Assembly: GCA_026390015.1 (NCBI GenBank)
Contig: JAPLGS010000138.1
Coordinates: forward strand, 19,145-83,144
Source of the DNA: Chloroflexota bacterium
Lineage (GTDB): Bacteria > Chloroflexota > Anaerolineae > Anaerolineales > Villigracilaceae
Length of the DNA: 64,000 nucleotides
Reading direction: 5' to 3'
Part shown: one piece after another, positions 1 through 9,020 of the stretch
How positions within the stretch are numbered: position 1 is the first letter of the stretch
Layout of the letters: each line of letters opens with the position of its first letter
Made by a program: the position numbers and the translations under genes
The notes under the pieces: generated by a model
What the model was told of the DNA's origin: nothing
The model's input: the letters and a program-made list of their open reading frames with translations, nothing else
Database searches by the model: none

Positions 1-701
1 GAGTTGATGTGGATGCGGAAGATATCGCCGATCATTCGCAAGGCATCTCGTACGGCGCTCACTTTGCTGTCAGGATCAAAATACCACTGGATGGGAATTT
101 CCTTGATTCGCAAATGCTTTCGACGAGCGAGGTAAAGGAGTTCGATATCGAATGACCATCCCATGAGGGTTTGTTGACGAAAGAGATCTTCAGTGACATC
201 GGCGCGAAAACATTTGAAACCGCATTGGGTATCGTTCAAGCCTGGCAGGATCAATGAGCGAATGGCAAGGTTGATGGCGCGTCCGCCCCAATGACGATAT
301 AGCGGTTCGTTATAACGGATCGCCCCGTTTGCTTCCCGCGACCCAATTGCAATATCAAAATCATTGAGAACAGGGGGAGTGAATTTTTGCAGTTCTTCGA
401 TCGGCATGGAAAGGTCGGCATCGCAAATAAAACGGTATTCTCCACAGGCTTCCAACATGCCGCGCCGCACGGCGTTTCCTTTTCCGCGTTGATCTTCATG
501 GACCACAATTAGGTTTGAGTGTTGTGCTATGAATTCACGCGCCAGTTCCAGTGTGCGATCTGAACTTCCGTTTTCAACAATAATAACCTCGGAAGCATAG
601 GTTTGATCTTTAAGAAACTTAAAAATCTGCCCCAGCGTGCGGGGCAGACGTTTCTCTTCGTTATGAGCAGGAATAACAATGGATAAAAATATAGATGCCA
701 A
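1..701 (-). CDS. Family 2 glycosyltransferase, polyprenyl-phosphate type (partial)
   Basis: The C terminus lies beyond the left edge. The visible part is a GT-A fold family 2 glycosyltransferase close to the dolichyl/polyprenyl-phosphate sugar transferases (DPM1/ALG5 type). I see the N-terminal SIVIPAHNEE, then EVIIVENGSSDRT, the metal-site motif CDADLSMP and the typical NDTQCGFKCFR. Such enzymes move a sugar from a nucleotide sugar to a lipid phosphate at the cytoplasmic face of the membrane. No ATG fits. TTG at 701 is chosen because an in-frame stop lies three codons upstream. The start is only 6 nt behind the stop of the upstream gene, so the two are probably co-transcribed. The sugar and lipid specificity cannot be read from the sequence. 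Confidence 0.85.
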   Translation of the reverse strand, partial: MASIFLSIVIPAHNEEKRLPRTLGQIFKFLKDQTYASEVIIVENGSSDRTLELAREFIAQHSNLIVVHEDQRGKGNAVRRGMLEACGEYRFICDADLSMPIEELQKFTPPVLNDFDIAIGSREANGAIRYNEPLYRHWGGRAINLAIRSLILPGLNDTQCGFKCFRADVTEDLFRQQTLMGWSFDIELLYLARRKHLRIKEIPIQWYFDPDSKVSAVRDALRMIGDIFRIHIN

Positions 702-707
702 GGTAAA

Positions 708-1652
708 TTACATATTTAAGTAGATCACAATTCCAAATCCAGCGATGACACAACATTCGATGATGAACATGCCAGCCAACAAAATGGCTTGTCTATTGGA
801 TAAGCCTAGGAATTTACCTTTGGTTGAAGCAGCTTTTGGAAGTTGTTGGATGGAAGGGTTGGTTTCACGCACGTTTTGAAGGGCAGGTTCAGGCGCAAAT
901 GGAGGATCTCCTTCCTCGAACGCGAAGTCAAACTCACTGGGGTTGAATGTCTGTGCCGAATCAGATGCATCGAAAATTGCTTTTGCGCGTGATACAGGCT
1001 GAGGATCAGTCTTGCGGACAGGCGGCGGGGCTGATGCGGCAGGTTTGGGTTCCTCTAATTTACGCGGTTCGACAATGCGGTCTGCAAGATCATAGATGGA
1101 TTCTGGGCGCCAGACGGGGTTTGCCTGTGCCAGTGAGCCGGCAAATTGCTTGATCGCATCACTCATTACCACGCGTACCGCAGGTCGCAAGGAATCAATA
1201 TGCGCCCCGGGATCGCTTGCGATCAGGACTGGTTCAACGGGTGTGGGCAGGTTGATCTTTTGTGCGGCCAAATACTTTTGGAGAGCGCGCGCGCGTTTTA
1301 TAACAATATCGATCAAATTGACATTGGCAGGTTGTGAGAGCCCGTAATTAATATTATTCCATTGATCGCCCTTTGCTTCAAACTGTCCTTTTAAAGGTGT
1401 GACATGGATCACTGAGATCCCGCCCGGGCCGATCAAAATGATCGGAATCACAACTTCGATATTTGGCAGGGTGAAGTTACGAATCAGCACAAAACCTTTT
1501 TCAAGCGTGCGATCCAATTGAGCGATCACTACTTTTTGGGATTCCAACTCGGAGAACCACTTCAACCCGTATTTCAGCGTTCCCTGAGCGCGACCGGAAA
1601 TGCTGATATTGCCTGCGGCATCCTGATAGGGGGTTTTATCAATGATCTTCAT
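708..1652 (-). CDS. NERD-like domain protein with C-terminal membrane anchor
   Basis: This 314-residue protein is of uncertain function. Residues about 25-125 resemble a nuclease-related (NERD) domain: LKYGLKWFSELES, then a hydrophobic strand and VVIPIILIGPGGISVIHVTP followed by KGQFEAKGDQW, which matches the 'hhGPxGhhhhExKxxxG' core. The usual Glu of the ExK motif is not evident, so nuclease activity is doubtful. Residues about 200-270 are Pro/Ala-rich and probably disordered. The C terminus (about 288-312) is a single hydrophobic helix, so the protein is probably tail-anchored. It lies between a small gene and a glycosyltransferase on the same strand. Confidence 0.6.
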   Translation of the reverse strand: MKIIDKTPYQDAAGNISISGRAQGTLKYGLKWFSELESQKVVIAQLDRTLEKGFVLIRNFTLPNIEVVIPIILIGPGGISVIHVTPLKGQFEAKGDQWNNINYGLSQPANVNLIDIVIKRARALQKYLAAQKINLPTPVEPVLIASDPGAHIDSLRPAVRVVMSDAIKQFAGSLAQANPVWRPESIYDLADRIVEPRKLEEPKPAASAPPPVRKTDPQPVSRAKAIFDASDSAQTFNPSEFDFAFEEGDPPFAPEPALQNVRETNPSIQQLPKAASTKGKFLGLSNRQAILLAGMFIIECCVIAGFGIVIYLNM

Positions 1653-1667
1653 TTATTTCACTTTTAA

Positions 1668-1970
1668 TTAGAAAGAAGGGACTTTCTCTAGCTCATCGCG
1701 GGTCGCATTCTTGCTTGTAGAGAGCAACTCACGGTTATCTTGTTTTAAGATCAATACAGGTTTGCCAAGCGTAAATGTGCTGGCGCGTAATTCTTCACGC
1801 GCGCCAGTTACATATTGTTCGCCTTTTTGCAGGCGTTCCAAAAGTGTTTTACGGTCTACTAATACGCGATCCGAAAATGTAGCTCCGCGCCGTTGATAAG
1901 CACGTACCATTGTGATCTGTCCATTTTTATATCGGACGGCTTCGATGACACCATCAATTTTTTTGTTCAT
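1668..1970 (-). CDS. Conserved-looking small protein, function unknown
   Basis: This is a 100-residue soluble protein starting MNKKIDGVIEAVRYKNGQI. It is rich in beta-strand residues and charges (VRAYQRRGATFSDRVLVDRKTLLERLQKGEQYVTG in pieces) and has no membrane segment. The pattern resembles a small beta-barrel regulator, but I do not recognise a family. It ends 15 nt upstream of the NERD-like gene on the same strand and probably belongs to the same transcript. Confidence 0.65.
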   Translation of the reverse strand: MNKKIDGVIEAVRYKNGQITMVRAYQRRGATFSDRVLVDRKTLLERLQKGEQYVTGAREELRASTFTLGKPVLILKQDNRELLSTSKNATRDELEKVPSF

Positions 1971-2012
1971 TGGCTTTCCTCTCAGGCAATTTTAGCACAT
2001 ACAGGATTAAAT

Positions 2013-2065
2013 CACGAAGACACGGGCGACAGAGAAATTAACTCCGTGACTCCGTGTCTCTGTGG
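2013..2065. repeat. Interspersed inverted repeat (cacgaagacacgg / ccgtgtctctgtgg)
   Basis: The arms CACGAAGACACGG (2013-2025) and CCGTGTCTCTGTGG (2052-2065) are imperfect inverted copies. The wording (ctccgtgactccgtgtctctgtgg) is of the kind found as a dispersed intergenic repeat, and a related segment lies inside hsdM at 27908-27935. It sits downstream of tRNA-Pro and may also act as a terminator. Confidence 0.45.
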
Positions 2066-2085
2066 CTTGGTAAGTAAACATTCTG

Positions 2086-2161
<76 letters not shown>

Positions 2162-2440
2162 TTACGAGGGAAAATTGCCACTCATGTAGAAACTCTCCTG
2201 GAAGAGTAAGAGGTGCAATTCTACGCTGAAAGACGATAATTGACAATAGAAAATGGTGCGAATTTATGATGCGTACGTTCTCTGTTTATTCTTGTTGCTA
2301 ATGAAAACATGGAGTTCGGAATTCAGCATATGTCGTTAGAAATAAGTTTTTTATCCATACTCCTTCGTTCTGTGCTCCTCCTTATAAACCATGTTGATCG
2401 TTTGCCTCTCGGCTTATGTTGCCTCCTTCGCTTTCTTGGT

Positions 2441-3175
2441 ATGGGCACGAACTTTGATTTTATCTCCATCCGCGAAAGCGATGTACTGAAGATCACTGCC
2501 GAGATGAGCAGATTATCGAAGACTGACCATGGATTTGGTACGGTCGTCTATGACAGCGGTACCGCCATCCTCGATGATGTCCAGTCCCAGGGTCGTCTCC
2601 AAGAAGCGGCCGCCAAGGCCAAGGGCGAGAAGTTCAACCTCGACAACATCCATAAGAACAAGGCCGACACCATGCGCGTTCTGCGGATGGCGGCTTTGAA
2701 GCTCCATTGTAATGTCTTATGGATTTTCCATCTCGAAGACGGAATGCAGAGTGGCAAGGCTCGTGTTCGAACTACCATTCCGACAACAGAGTTGGAGCGT
2801 CTCAAGTCCAACCTCAACGCCATCATGACTATCGTCAAAGATGCGAAGAACACACGCGGTATGCGGATCGAGTGGAGCCGTTACAACAACAACGCTGCTG
2901 CTGGACAGACCATCTGGGATACAGAGGGAATGTGGCGTGGAGCTCCAGATCGCATCCATGATTTCATCCGCGACTACAAGGGAGATGAGCAGTACAACGG
3001 CAATGCTTACTCCACTGCGTTCCTGATGAAGTATCTTGCCGAGAAGAATGTGAACTTTCTTGACGTGGCGCAGATGAAATCGAAGCTTGGCGTGGTCAAC
3101 GAACCAGCCTGGTGGGACCGTAAGTCCTGGGCTGTCTATATCGAAAAGGGAATGAAACTGGCGGTGGAAGTATGA
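2441..3175 (+). CDS. Phage-type RecA-like ATPase, N-terminally truncated
   Basis: Residues after the start include GFGTVVYDSGTAILDDV, a Walker B type strand (hhhhDS), then long helical and strand segments (LNAIMTIVKDAKNTRG, MRIEW). This matches the back half of phage-type ATP-binding proteins of the Sak4/RecA-like group used in recombination. The N-terminal P-loop (GxxGxGKT) is absent. The frame stays open upstream to 2309, but that stretch reads as random hydrophobic sequence. The gene therefore looks cut near the left end of the element and is probably non-functional as an ATPase. ATG at 2441 is the first sensible start. The next gene overlaps it by 4 nt (ATGA). Confidence 0.5.
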   Translation: MGTNFDFISIRESDVLKITAEMSRLSKTDHGFGTVVYDSGTAILDDVQSQGRLQEAAAKAKGEKFNLDNIHKNKADTMRVLRMAALKLHCNVLWIFHLEDGMQSGKARVRTTIPTTELERLKSNLNAIMTIVKDAKNTRGMRIEWSRYNNNAAAGQTIWDTEGMWRGAPDRIHDFIRDYKGDEQYNGNAYSTAFLMKYLAEKNVNFLDVAQMKSKLGVVNEPAWWDRKSWAVYIEKGMKLAVEV

Positions 3176-3369
3176 CCACTTACTTTGAAGAACCTCCCCG
3201 CGCTCCCTACGTCTATATTGGCGATGGCGTTTACGCCCTGGTCGAAGGTAGCACGGTCACCCTGAAGACACAACGTGGCCCGACGTGGCAAACCATCGTT
3301 CTGGAGCCGGAAGTCTGGGGATCACTATGCATATTGGCAATGCAACAAAACGGAGAAGCCAATGGCTAG
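3172..3369 (+). CDS. Small phage-like protein, function unknown
   Basis: This 65-residue protein starts MTTYFEEPPRAPYVYIGDGVYALV. The beta-rich pattern with WQTIVLEPEVWGSL has no cysteines and no membrane helix. The start overlaps the stop of the upstream ATPase-like gene (ATGA), and the end overlaps the next reading frame, so it belongs to a coupled early-gene operon. No family is recognised. Confidence 0.6.
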   Translation: MTTYFEEPPRAPYVYIGDGVYALVEGSTVTLKTQRGPTWQTIVLEPEVWGSLCILAMQQNGEANG

Positions 3370-3678
3370 TCAGGAGTTCATCGACCTGCTCGACAGTATG
3401 CAAAAGACCATGAGGCCAAGAACGCAGGTTACTCTGGCGTCGGAAACTCTGACCCGTGGGCCAACTTCCGCATGGCGGAGACGTTTGGAGTGTCATCCTT
3501 CAAGGGCTGCCTGATCCGAATGAGCGACAAGTTCATTCGGCTGGCGAATGTCATCAAGAACCCAGCGAATGACCAGGTCAACGAAAGCGTTGAAGACACC
3601 CTGATAGACCTCGCAAATTATGCGATCATCGCCATCTGTTTATGGCGGGAGCAGAACAAGAAAGCAGATACGCGCTAA
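3362..3678 (+). pseudogene. Nucleotide-modification-associated (DUF1599-like) protein, frameshifted
   Basis: Translation from ATG 3362 gives MASQEFIDLLDSMQKT. A one-base change near 3408 (a C appears to be missing before CATGAGG) is needed to continue as HEAKNAGYSGVGNSDPWANFR and then SSFKGCLIRMSDKFIRLANV and VNESVEDTLIDLANYAII. The DPWANFR, DKFIRL and ES.EDTLIDLANYA blocks are typical of the MazG-like all-alpha family linked to phage nucleotide metabolism (DUF1599/Nmad type). As written the frame is broken. This is either decay or a sequencing error. The 3' part alone is open from 3472. Confidence 0.65.
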
Positions 3679-3712
3679 CCAATATCGAAGAAAATCGACG
3701 ATCTGCCTAAAT

Positions 3713-3773
3713 CCCCGCCGTGGTGACTGATAACCCTGTCCTCTTAAGGTAACGGGCCGTAGCAGCGGCGGGG
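3713..3773 (+). ncRNA. Stable intergenic hairpin, possible structured RNA
   Basis: An 8-bp all-G/C stem, CCCCGCCG (3713-3720) with CGGCGGGG (3766-3773), closes a 45-nt interior that can fold further (cct/agg and ccc/ggg pairs around cttaaggtaacggg). No T-tract follows, so it is not a standard terminator. It lies in the 210-nt gap between two phage-like operons. Confidence 0.35.
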
Positions 3774-3890
3774 ACCAATCTAACAATCGTCGTGCCCAGT
3801 CATCAACCCTTCACCGTTTCAAACGCGCTGTTCCAAGGAGCAGTACTGGCTGAACTCGAGTAGGTGAGCGACGAATTTTATGGAGGCAAT

Positions 3891-4268
3891 ATGTTAAGTA
3901 AGTTACAAGAATTATGGGACGACCGAGGCGATGAACTTTTTACTGTTTTGGTGTTCACGCTGATTGTCGGCTTGGTATTGTGGGGTCTTTCAACAGGCGG
4001 TCCAGTGACTGTCACTGGCGTGGTGATTGATAAGATGTATTCTCCATCCACTCTCAACACTGGAGTTGGCTCGGTGGATGGCAAGCCAATCGTCGTCACA
4101 GGCGGTCGAGGCGAAAGGTGGAGCCTCGTCATTCGTGACGGCGCCGAAGTCTACTCCTACGAAGTTCCAGTCTCCATCTACTACAGCGTGGAAATAGGTC
4201 AGCGGGTGGCGATGGAATGCAGCACCATTTTGGGGATGGTTGGATGCAGTAACGGAGAGTTGAAATGA
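3891..4268 (+). CDS. Small single-pass membrane protein, phage-like
   Basis: ATG 3891 is preferred to GTG 3864 because GGAGG (3882-3886) is well placed before it. The protein starts MLSKLQELWDDRGDELF. One membrane helix (TVLVFTLIVGLVLWGLS) follows at about residues 17-35, then a soluble beta-rich domain of about 85 residues with VTGVVIDKMYSPS and a late Cys pair. It resembles short membrane-tethered proteins of phage accessory regions. No family is recognised. The next gene overlaps its stop (ATGA). Confidence 0.65.
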   Translation: MLSKLQELWDDRGDELFTVLVFTLIVGLVLWGLSTGGPVTVTGVVIDKMYSPSTLNTGVGSVDGKPIVVTGGRGERWSLVIRDGAEVYSYEVPVSIYYSVEIGQRVAMECSTILGMVGCSNGELK

Positions 4269-4498
4269 CCAAAACACTAGAATTTACCAGCATCGAAAAG
4301 CTCGAATACGAACAAGATTTGAAAGCATCCATAATTCTTTTGAAAATGGTACTTGAACTGTTCGAGACAACACTGCTTTCCACGGTAAGGCCCGTCGTAA
4401 CTCCGTCGCCAGATCTCGGTATCGACGGAAGTATAGATTTGTTGGAATGGATCAAAGAACATGTTGATGAAATATCAGAGAGGCGCGGTAAAGCATGA
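4265..4498 (+). CDS. Small helical protein, function unknown
   Basis: This 77-residue protein begins MTKTLEFTSIEKLEYEQDL and is mostly helical by composition (LKASIILLKMVLELFETTLL, then IDLLEWIKEHVDEISERR). It overlaps both neighbours by the ATGA arrangement, so translation is probably coupled. No known domain is recognised. Confidence 0.6.
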   Translation: MTKTLEFTSIEKLEYEQDLKASIILLKMVLELFETTLLSTVRPVVTPSPDLGIDGSIDLLEWIKEHVDEISERRGKA

Positions 4499-4956
4499 TG
4501 GATATAGCCCGCATCCACATTCGCTTCTATGGCGCCAACTCATTCATTCGCGGACAGACCATGATCAACTGGGTGACTGATTTCAACATGTTCGGCCAGT
4601 ACAAAAGAATGTGGTGGCCCACCTCTCCGATGTCGGAGTTCATGAAGCTCGACGAGGATCGCCTGAACATCATCAAGCCCCGTGCCTTCGTGACCATAAC
4701 GCCTGTCGGCATAGGTCTTGCAGGTCGGAGTGGCGATATGGACGAAGCCATCGCCAACCGTGGCCTGGAGGCTGTCGTGAAAGATGACATGCCTGCCCTG
4801 ATGAGCTACGCACGCAAGCACGCGCCATCCGACCACGAAAGAATTACTGAAATTGCGTTCCTGACTGCATTCACTAAAATGGGAAACCAGGAGTTCAAAC
4901 TCCAGGGTCTTGTGCACACAGACGCGAGGTTGATACCGGCGATCACACAAATCTAA
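4495..4956 (+). CDS. Phage-like protein, function unknown
   Basis: The protein has 153 residues, or 152 if the second ATG at 4498 is used. Its N terminus is HIRFYGANSFIRGQTMINWVTDF. The middle part FVTITPVGIGLAG is a hydrophobic strand or helix, and the C terminus is charged. It lies in the same overlapping operon. No family is recognised. Codons 4624-4638 carry a 15-mer identical to the palindromic site at 9907-9921, which may be chance. Confidence 0.55.
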   Translation: MMDIARIHIRFYGANSFIRGQTMINWVTDFNMFGQYKRMWWPTSPMSEFMKLDEDRLNIIKPRAFVTITPVGIGLAGRSGDMDEAIANRGLEAVVKDDMPALMSYARKHAPSDHERITEIAFLTAFTKMGNQEFKLQGLVHTDARLIPAITQI

Positions 4957-5029
4957 AAACTTCGCCGTGCGGATAAATTGTCTTAGGCTCTTTGAAAACG
5001 GCGGCGAAGTAATCTTATTGGAGATAACT

Positions 5030-5464
5030 ATGGAATGCGAATGGTATGAATGCAAAAACGAAGCAATCGGAATTTCCAGCAGGTTCTCAGGAATGAAGCT
5101 CTGCGAAGCTCATCACAAAACGATCGACGGAGGAAACTGGATCGTAGCCGACGTGGATCAAGTGGCAGAGATGCTCAACACATTTCATGACCGCAGAAAA
5201 AGCAACGGACTTGCAAAGGCAGTGGATAGGTACGAACAACTAAAGAAGTTCATATCCAACCTCAGTGACGATCTTTCAGATTGGCGCGCCAGGGACAGCA
5301 TGGAATGGTGCGTGCAAGACCGTAGGGCTGGCAAATTTTGCATTGCGGTCGACACAGACCGATTTTCAGCACTGTGGCGCAAACGTAGGCGCCAGTACAA
5401 CACGTTCCGCGAACACGTTTTTGCTCAGGTAAGCGAAGTAGACAAGAAGAACAACAGGCGATGA
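5030..5464 (+). CDS. Zinc-finger-like phage protein, function unknown
   Basis: ATG 5030 is chosen over the in-frame upstream start because GGAG (5020-5023) precedes it. The 144-residue product begins MECEWYECKNEAIGISSRFSG and continues MKLCEAHH. The C..C..C.xxHH arrangement suggests a small metal-binding knuckle at residues 3-28. The rest is helical and basic (KAVDRYEQLKKF, LWRKRRRQY). It is probably a nucleic-acid-binding accessory protein of the phage-like block. The stop overlaps the next start. Confidence 0.6.
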   Translation: MECEWYECKNEAIGISSRFSGMKLCEAHHKTIDGGNWIVADVDQVAEMLNTFHDRRKSNGLAKAVDRYEQLKKFISNLSDDLSDWRARDSMEWCVQDRRAGKFCIAVDTDRFSALWRKRRRQYNTFREHVFAQVSEVDKKNNRR

Positions 5465-5622
5465 GGTTCATCATCTGGTTCGTCCAACCGAAGATCTGGA
5501 TACCACTGCTTATCCTGTGGCTCATTATCTTCTCGGTATATCTTTACTTTACCAACCTACACATTTGTCTCCGCCTTATGTGGCATGTAGGTAATGCTGC
5601 AGCCAAAATTCGTATTTGCTAA
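5461..5622 (+). CDS. 53-residue membrane protein
   Basis: ATG 5461 overlaps the preceding stop (ATGA). The product MRFIIWFVQPKIWIPLLILW continues with IIFSVYLYF and then a short basic tail, so it is a single membrane helix protein. Its position at the end of the phage-like operon and its size would fit a holin-like or accessory membrane peptide. That role is inference only. Confidence 0.5.
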   Translation: MRFIIWFVQPKIWIPLLILWLIIFSVYLYFTNLHICLRLMWHVGNAAAKIRIC

Positions 5623-5864
5623 GGCTTGGCCCTCGCTGCTTTCATTAGAGCCAGATCACGGACTAATTTATTCCTTCATTTACACCCACCCCCGGCTATG
5701 CTACCTCGCCCTACAGTTTCTTAACAATGGTCATGCGCCACTCATTGCGGAGTTACTAAAGTTTATTAGGTATATAATGAATGAGGCATCAGAAGAATTA
5801 CGCTGTCTTACAAAATATATAAATAATATTCAAACCGTTTTTTGAACAAAAGGTGGATAAAGTC

Positions 5865-8800
5865 ATGAGTATTTCATCACGGATACTTGTTATAGACGAT
5901 GATCGTAGTCTCCTAATGGGGGTTTCTGAAATTCTTAAACGTGGAGGTTATGAGGTTATAACAGCCACCAATGGAACTGATGGAATTCAACTGGCATTGG
6001 AGAGCTCTCCAGACCTGATAATTTCAGACATGATGATGCCCCCCCCTGACGGCTCAGAGGTTTTGCGAATTCTTTCCGAACACAGTTCCACTGTTAACAT
6101 TCCCTTCATCTTCCTGACTGCCCGAACAGATGAAAAGGTCAAGGTGACCAGCCTGAAAAATGGGGCTGATGACTACATCACAAAACCGTTTAGCACAGAT
6201 GAGTTACTCGGGCGGGTAAATTCCATCCTTCGCCGCAAAGAGATTACAGAAACCTTTGAAGTTCGCAATCAGACTGAATTGCGTAAGGCGGCCGAAGAAA
6301 AACTCAGCGAACGTAGGGAGGAAAATGTCACTGAGGTTACTGCAACGAACCCAGATGCCCTGCGCCTCATCCATGAATTGCAAGTTCACAAGATCGAGTT
6401 GGAGATGCAAAATGAACAACTGATCGAGGCTAAGGCACAGGCGGAAGAGGCGTATCGTCAATATTCCGACCTGTATGACTTAGCGCCTGTGGGTTACCTG
6501 ACACTGACGCGGAGTGGCACGATCAGCAAGATCAATCTGGCTGGCGCGACCATACTGGGGAAGCCACGCAGCCGGCTGATCGATCGGCAGCTGGCGCAAT
6601 TAATCTCGCACAGATCTCTGGACGCCTTTGAAGTATTCTTTAATAAACTTTACTATGGGAGTGGCTATGGGACCTGTGAGCTGAGCTTATTGAATAATGA
6701 CAATGAATGGTTCTGGGTACAGCTCGAAGCGACCAGCTTCGTAGACGGTCAGGAATGCCGCATAATAATGGTGGATATCAACGAGCGCAAGCTGGCCGAA
6801 GAGCACAAGCTAGCCGAAGAAATTTTACGGGCAAGTGAAGCGAAATTCCGGAATATGTTCGAAAACCACGCCGCAGTGATGCTGCTCATTGAAGCCGCAA
6901 CGGGACATATTTTGGATGCTAATATTGCGGCGGAAAACTTCTATGGGTATCCCGTATCCGCCTTGAGCACGATGAATATGAGCGATATAAACACTTTGAC
7001 GAAGGAAGAAATTCAAATTGAAATGGATGGCGCGCTGGGCGAGCATAACAACTATTTCAATTTCCAGCATCGTTTGGCAAACGGAAAAATTCGTGAAGTG
7101 GAAGTTCATTCATCACCCCTGACCATGGAGAATAGGACGATCCTCTTTTCCATCATCCATGACATTACCGATCGCAAGCAGGCTGAAGAAGCTTTACGTG
7201 CGAACGAGCAAAAATATTATCGATCAGAAGCGGACTTAAAGGCAGCTCAAACCATTGCCAAGATCGGAAGTTGGAGATGGGATCTAAGAACGACTGAAGT
7301 GACCTGGTCGGATGAAATGTACCGTCTCTTTGGGGTCGATAAAAATTCATATAGTGGAAGGCTCGGTGACGTTATTGCAAAGGTTGTCCATCCCGACGAC
7401 CTGTATATTGTTCTTCCTTCCAATGTTCCGTCCATCGCGGAAAAAAAATCTTTCAGGTACCGCATCATCATGCCAGATAAAACCATTCGTCATATTTCGG
7501 CAATCTCAGGCGAAGTCATTTATGCTGATGATGGCAAACCGATTTATATTTCAGGTACCGCTCAGGATGCCACCGAGGCTAAGCTAGCTGAGGAAGCGCT
7601 CCACATTCAGCGCTGGCGGCTGGAGAGCATCATCGAGGGTGCTCGCGTCGGTACCTGGGAATGGAATGTCCAGACTGGAGAAGTCGTCTTTAATAAATTG
7701 TGGGCGCAGATGATCGGATACACACTCGAGGAACTGGAGCCTATTAGCATCAAGACTTGGGAGAAATTTTGCCACCCCGATGACCTGAACCGATCCGATG
7801 AATTGTTGCAGAGGCATTTCGCGGGCGAACTGCCATACTATGACGTTGAAGTCCGTATGAAACACAAGGATGGTCACTGGGTTTGGATCCATGACCGCGG
7901 TCGCTTCATCACCCGCACTGACGACGGCAAACCTCTATTGATGTTCGGTACCCACACTGATATCACTCAGAGCAAGCATGCAGAGTTGCAATTAGAAGAA
8001 GCAAAATTACGGGTGGAGAACATCATCGAGGGCGCTCACATTGGCGCCTGGGAATGGAACGTCCAAACTGGAGAAGCTGTCATCAATGAATTTGAGGCGC
8101 AGTTGCTCGGATACACACTCGAGGAGCTGGAGCCTATTAGCATCAACACTTTTGAAAAATTAATCCACCCCGATGACCTGAACCGATCCGATGAATTGGT
8201 GCAAAGGCACTTAGCGGGCGAACTGCCATATTATGACTTTGAATTTCGAATGAAGCACAAGGATGGTCACTGGGTTTGGATCCATGGCCGCGGTCGCGTC
8301 ATCACCCGCACTGACGACGACAAACCACTATTGATGTTCGGTACCCACACTGATATCACCCAGCGCAAGCATGCAGAGTTGCAATTAGAAGAAATGGCTA
8401 TGACCGATTTCCAGACAAAACTGTACAACCGTCGTTATTTTATGCAGCGCAGCGATGAAGAGTGTAAACGCGCCAGTAGAAGCCATCAGCCCCTGACGCT
8501 CCTGATGCTGGATATTGACCATTTCAAAAAAGTAAATGATACCTATGGCCACGAAGCCGGGGATCTGGCACTTCAACACGTTGCGGAGATTATGAGATCC
8601 AGTCTGCGTGAAATTGACATCCTTGGACGCATGGGCGGCGAGGAATTCGCCGTACTAATGCCGAATACTACGTTGGAAGATGCAGTCCTATTGTCTGAAC
8701 GGATACGCTTGTCCATAGCCAAAGCATCTTTTGATAGTTCAGCCCAGGCATTGATCCTGACCGTTAGTATTGGCGTCGAGATCTTCAATGCTGAGATGTC

Positions 8801-8933
8801 AGGTTTTGACGGGTTGCTTAGAAATGCAGACGAGGCTTTGTATCGCGCAAAGAACAACGGGCGCAATTGTGTGGTTGCATATTCCTTTCCCTATGAGGGG
8901 GGTATCCAAACTTTTGTTTTGGATGGAACGTAA
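5865..8933 (+). CDS. REC-PAS(x5)-GGDEF diguanylate cyclase
   Basis: A soluble signalling protein of about 1022 residues. Residues 5-125 are a receiver domain (VIDDD, phospho-acceptor in ISDMMMPPP, the switch Thr/Ser in FLTAR and the Lys in ITKPF). Five PAS segments follow at about 200-310, 325-435, 455-570, 575-705 and 710-840. The C-terminal GGDEF domain holds DIDHFKKVNDTYGHEAGD and the active-site GGEEF, so cyclic di-GMP synthesis is expected. No EAL domain is present. The fourth and fifth PAS units are a recent tandem duplication. ATG 5865 follows AAGGTGG by 7 nt and fits better than GTG 5853. It stands alone between the phage-like operon and a terminator, so its phosphodonor kinase is not obvious here. 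Confidence 0.9.
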   Translation: MSISSRILVIDDDRSLLMGVSEILKRGGYEVITATNGTDGIQLALESSPDLIISDMMMPPPDGSEVLRILSEHSSTVNIPFIFLTARTDEKVKVTSLKNGADDYITKPFSTDELLGRVNSILRRKEITETFEVRNQTELRKAAEEKLSERREENVTEVTATNPDALRLIHELQVHKIELEMQNEQLIEAKAQAEEAYRQYSDLYDLAPVGYLTLTRSGTISKINLAGATILGKPRSRLIDRQLAQLISHRSLDAFEVFFNKLYYGSGYGTCELSLLNNDNEWFWVQLEATSFVDGQECRIIMVDINERKLAEEHKLAEEILRASEAKFRNMFENHAAVMLLIEAATGHILDANIAAENFYGYPVSALSTMNMSDINTLTKEEIQIEMDGALGEHNNYFNFQHRLANGKIREVEVHSSPLTMENRTILFSIIHDITDRKQAEEALRANEQKYYRSEADLKAAQTIAKIGSWRWDLRTTEVTWSDEMYRLFGVDKNSYSGRLGDVIAKVVHPDDLYIVLPSNVPSIAEKKSFRYRIIMPDKTIRHISAISGEVIYADDGKPIYISGTAQDATEAKLAEEALHIQRWRLESIIEGARVGTWEWNVQTGEVVFNKLWAQMIGYTLEELEPISIKTWEKFCHPDDLNRSDELLQRHFAGELPYYDVEVRMKHKDGHWVWIHDRGRFITRTDDGKPLLMFGTHTDITQSKHAELQLEEAKLRVENIIEGAHIGAWEWNVQTGEAVINEFEAQLLGYTLEELEPISINTFEKLIHPDDLNRSDELVQRHLAGELPYYDFEFRMKHKDGHWVWIHGRGRVITRTDDDKPLLMFGTHTDITQRKHAELQLEEMAMTDFQTKLYNRRYFMQRSDEECKRASRSHQPLTLLMLDIDHFKKVNDTYGHEAGDLALQHVAEIMRSSLREIDILGRMGGEEFAVLMPNTTLEDAVLLSERIRLSIAKASFDSSAQALILTVSIGVEIFNAEMSGFDGLLRNADEALYRAKNNGRNCVVAYSFPYEGGIQTFVLDGT
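7609..8394 (+). repeat. 393-bp tandem duplication coding for two PAS units
   Basis: The stretch around 7623-7980 recurs at 8016-8373 with a fixed offset of 393 bp (131 codons). Long identical runs include gatgacctgaaccgatccga and ttgatgttcggtacccacac. It lies wholly within the GGDEF gene and adds one PAS module in frame. Confidence 0.85.
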
Positions 8934-9020
8934 GAAACACCGCCAGTCTTAGTCCGCATTTTGGGCCGTGGCGGTCTCCAAAAGAGACGCTCTTCCCGGA
9001 TGGATTTACTCTTTCGTTCA

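Noticed and set aside
2309..2440. N-terminal extension of the truncated ATPase-like gene
   Set aside because: The 44 codons read as hydrophobic random sequence without the P-loop expected there.
3429..3448. A further motif copy (TTACTCTGGCGTCGGAAACT)
   Set aside because: It lies inside conserved coding sequence (SGVGNSDPW block), so the match may be forced by the protein. I left it out of the main set.
4624..4638. 15-mer identical to site D
   Set aside because: It lies within a coding frame (PMSEFM region). It could be a real site, but chance cannot be excluded.
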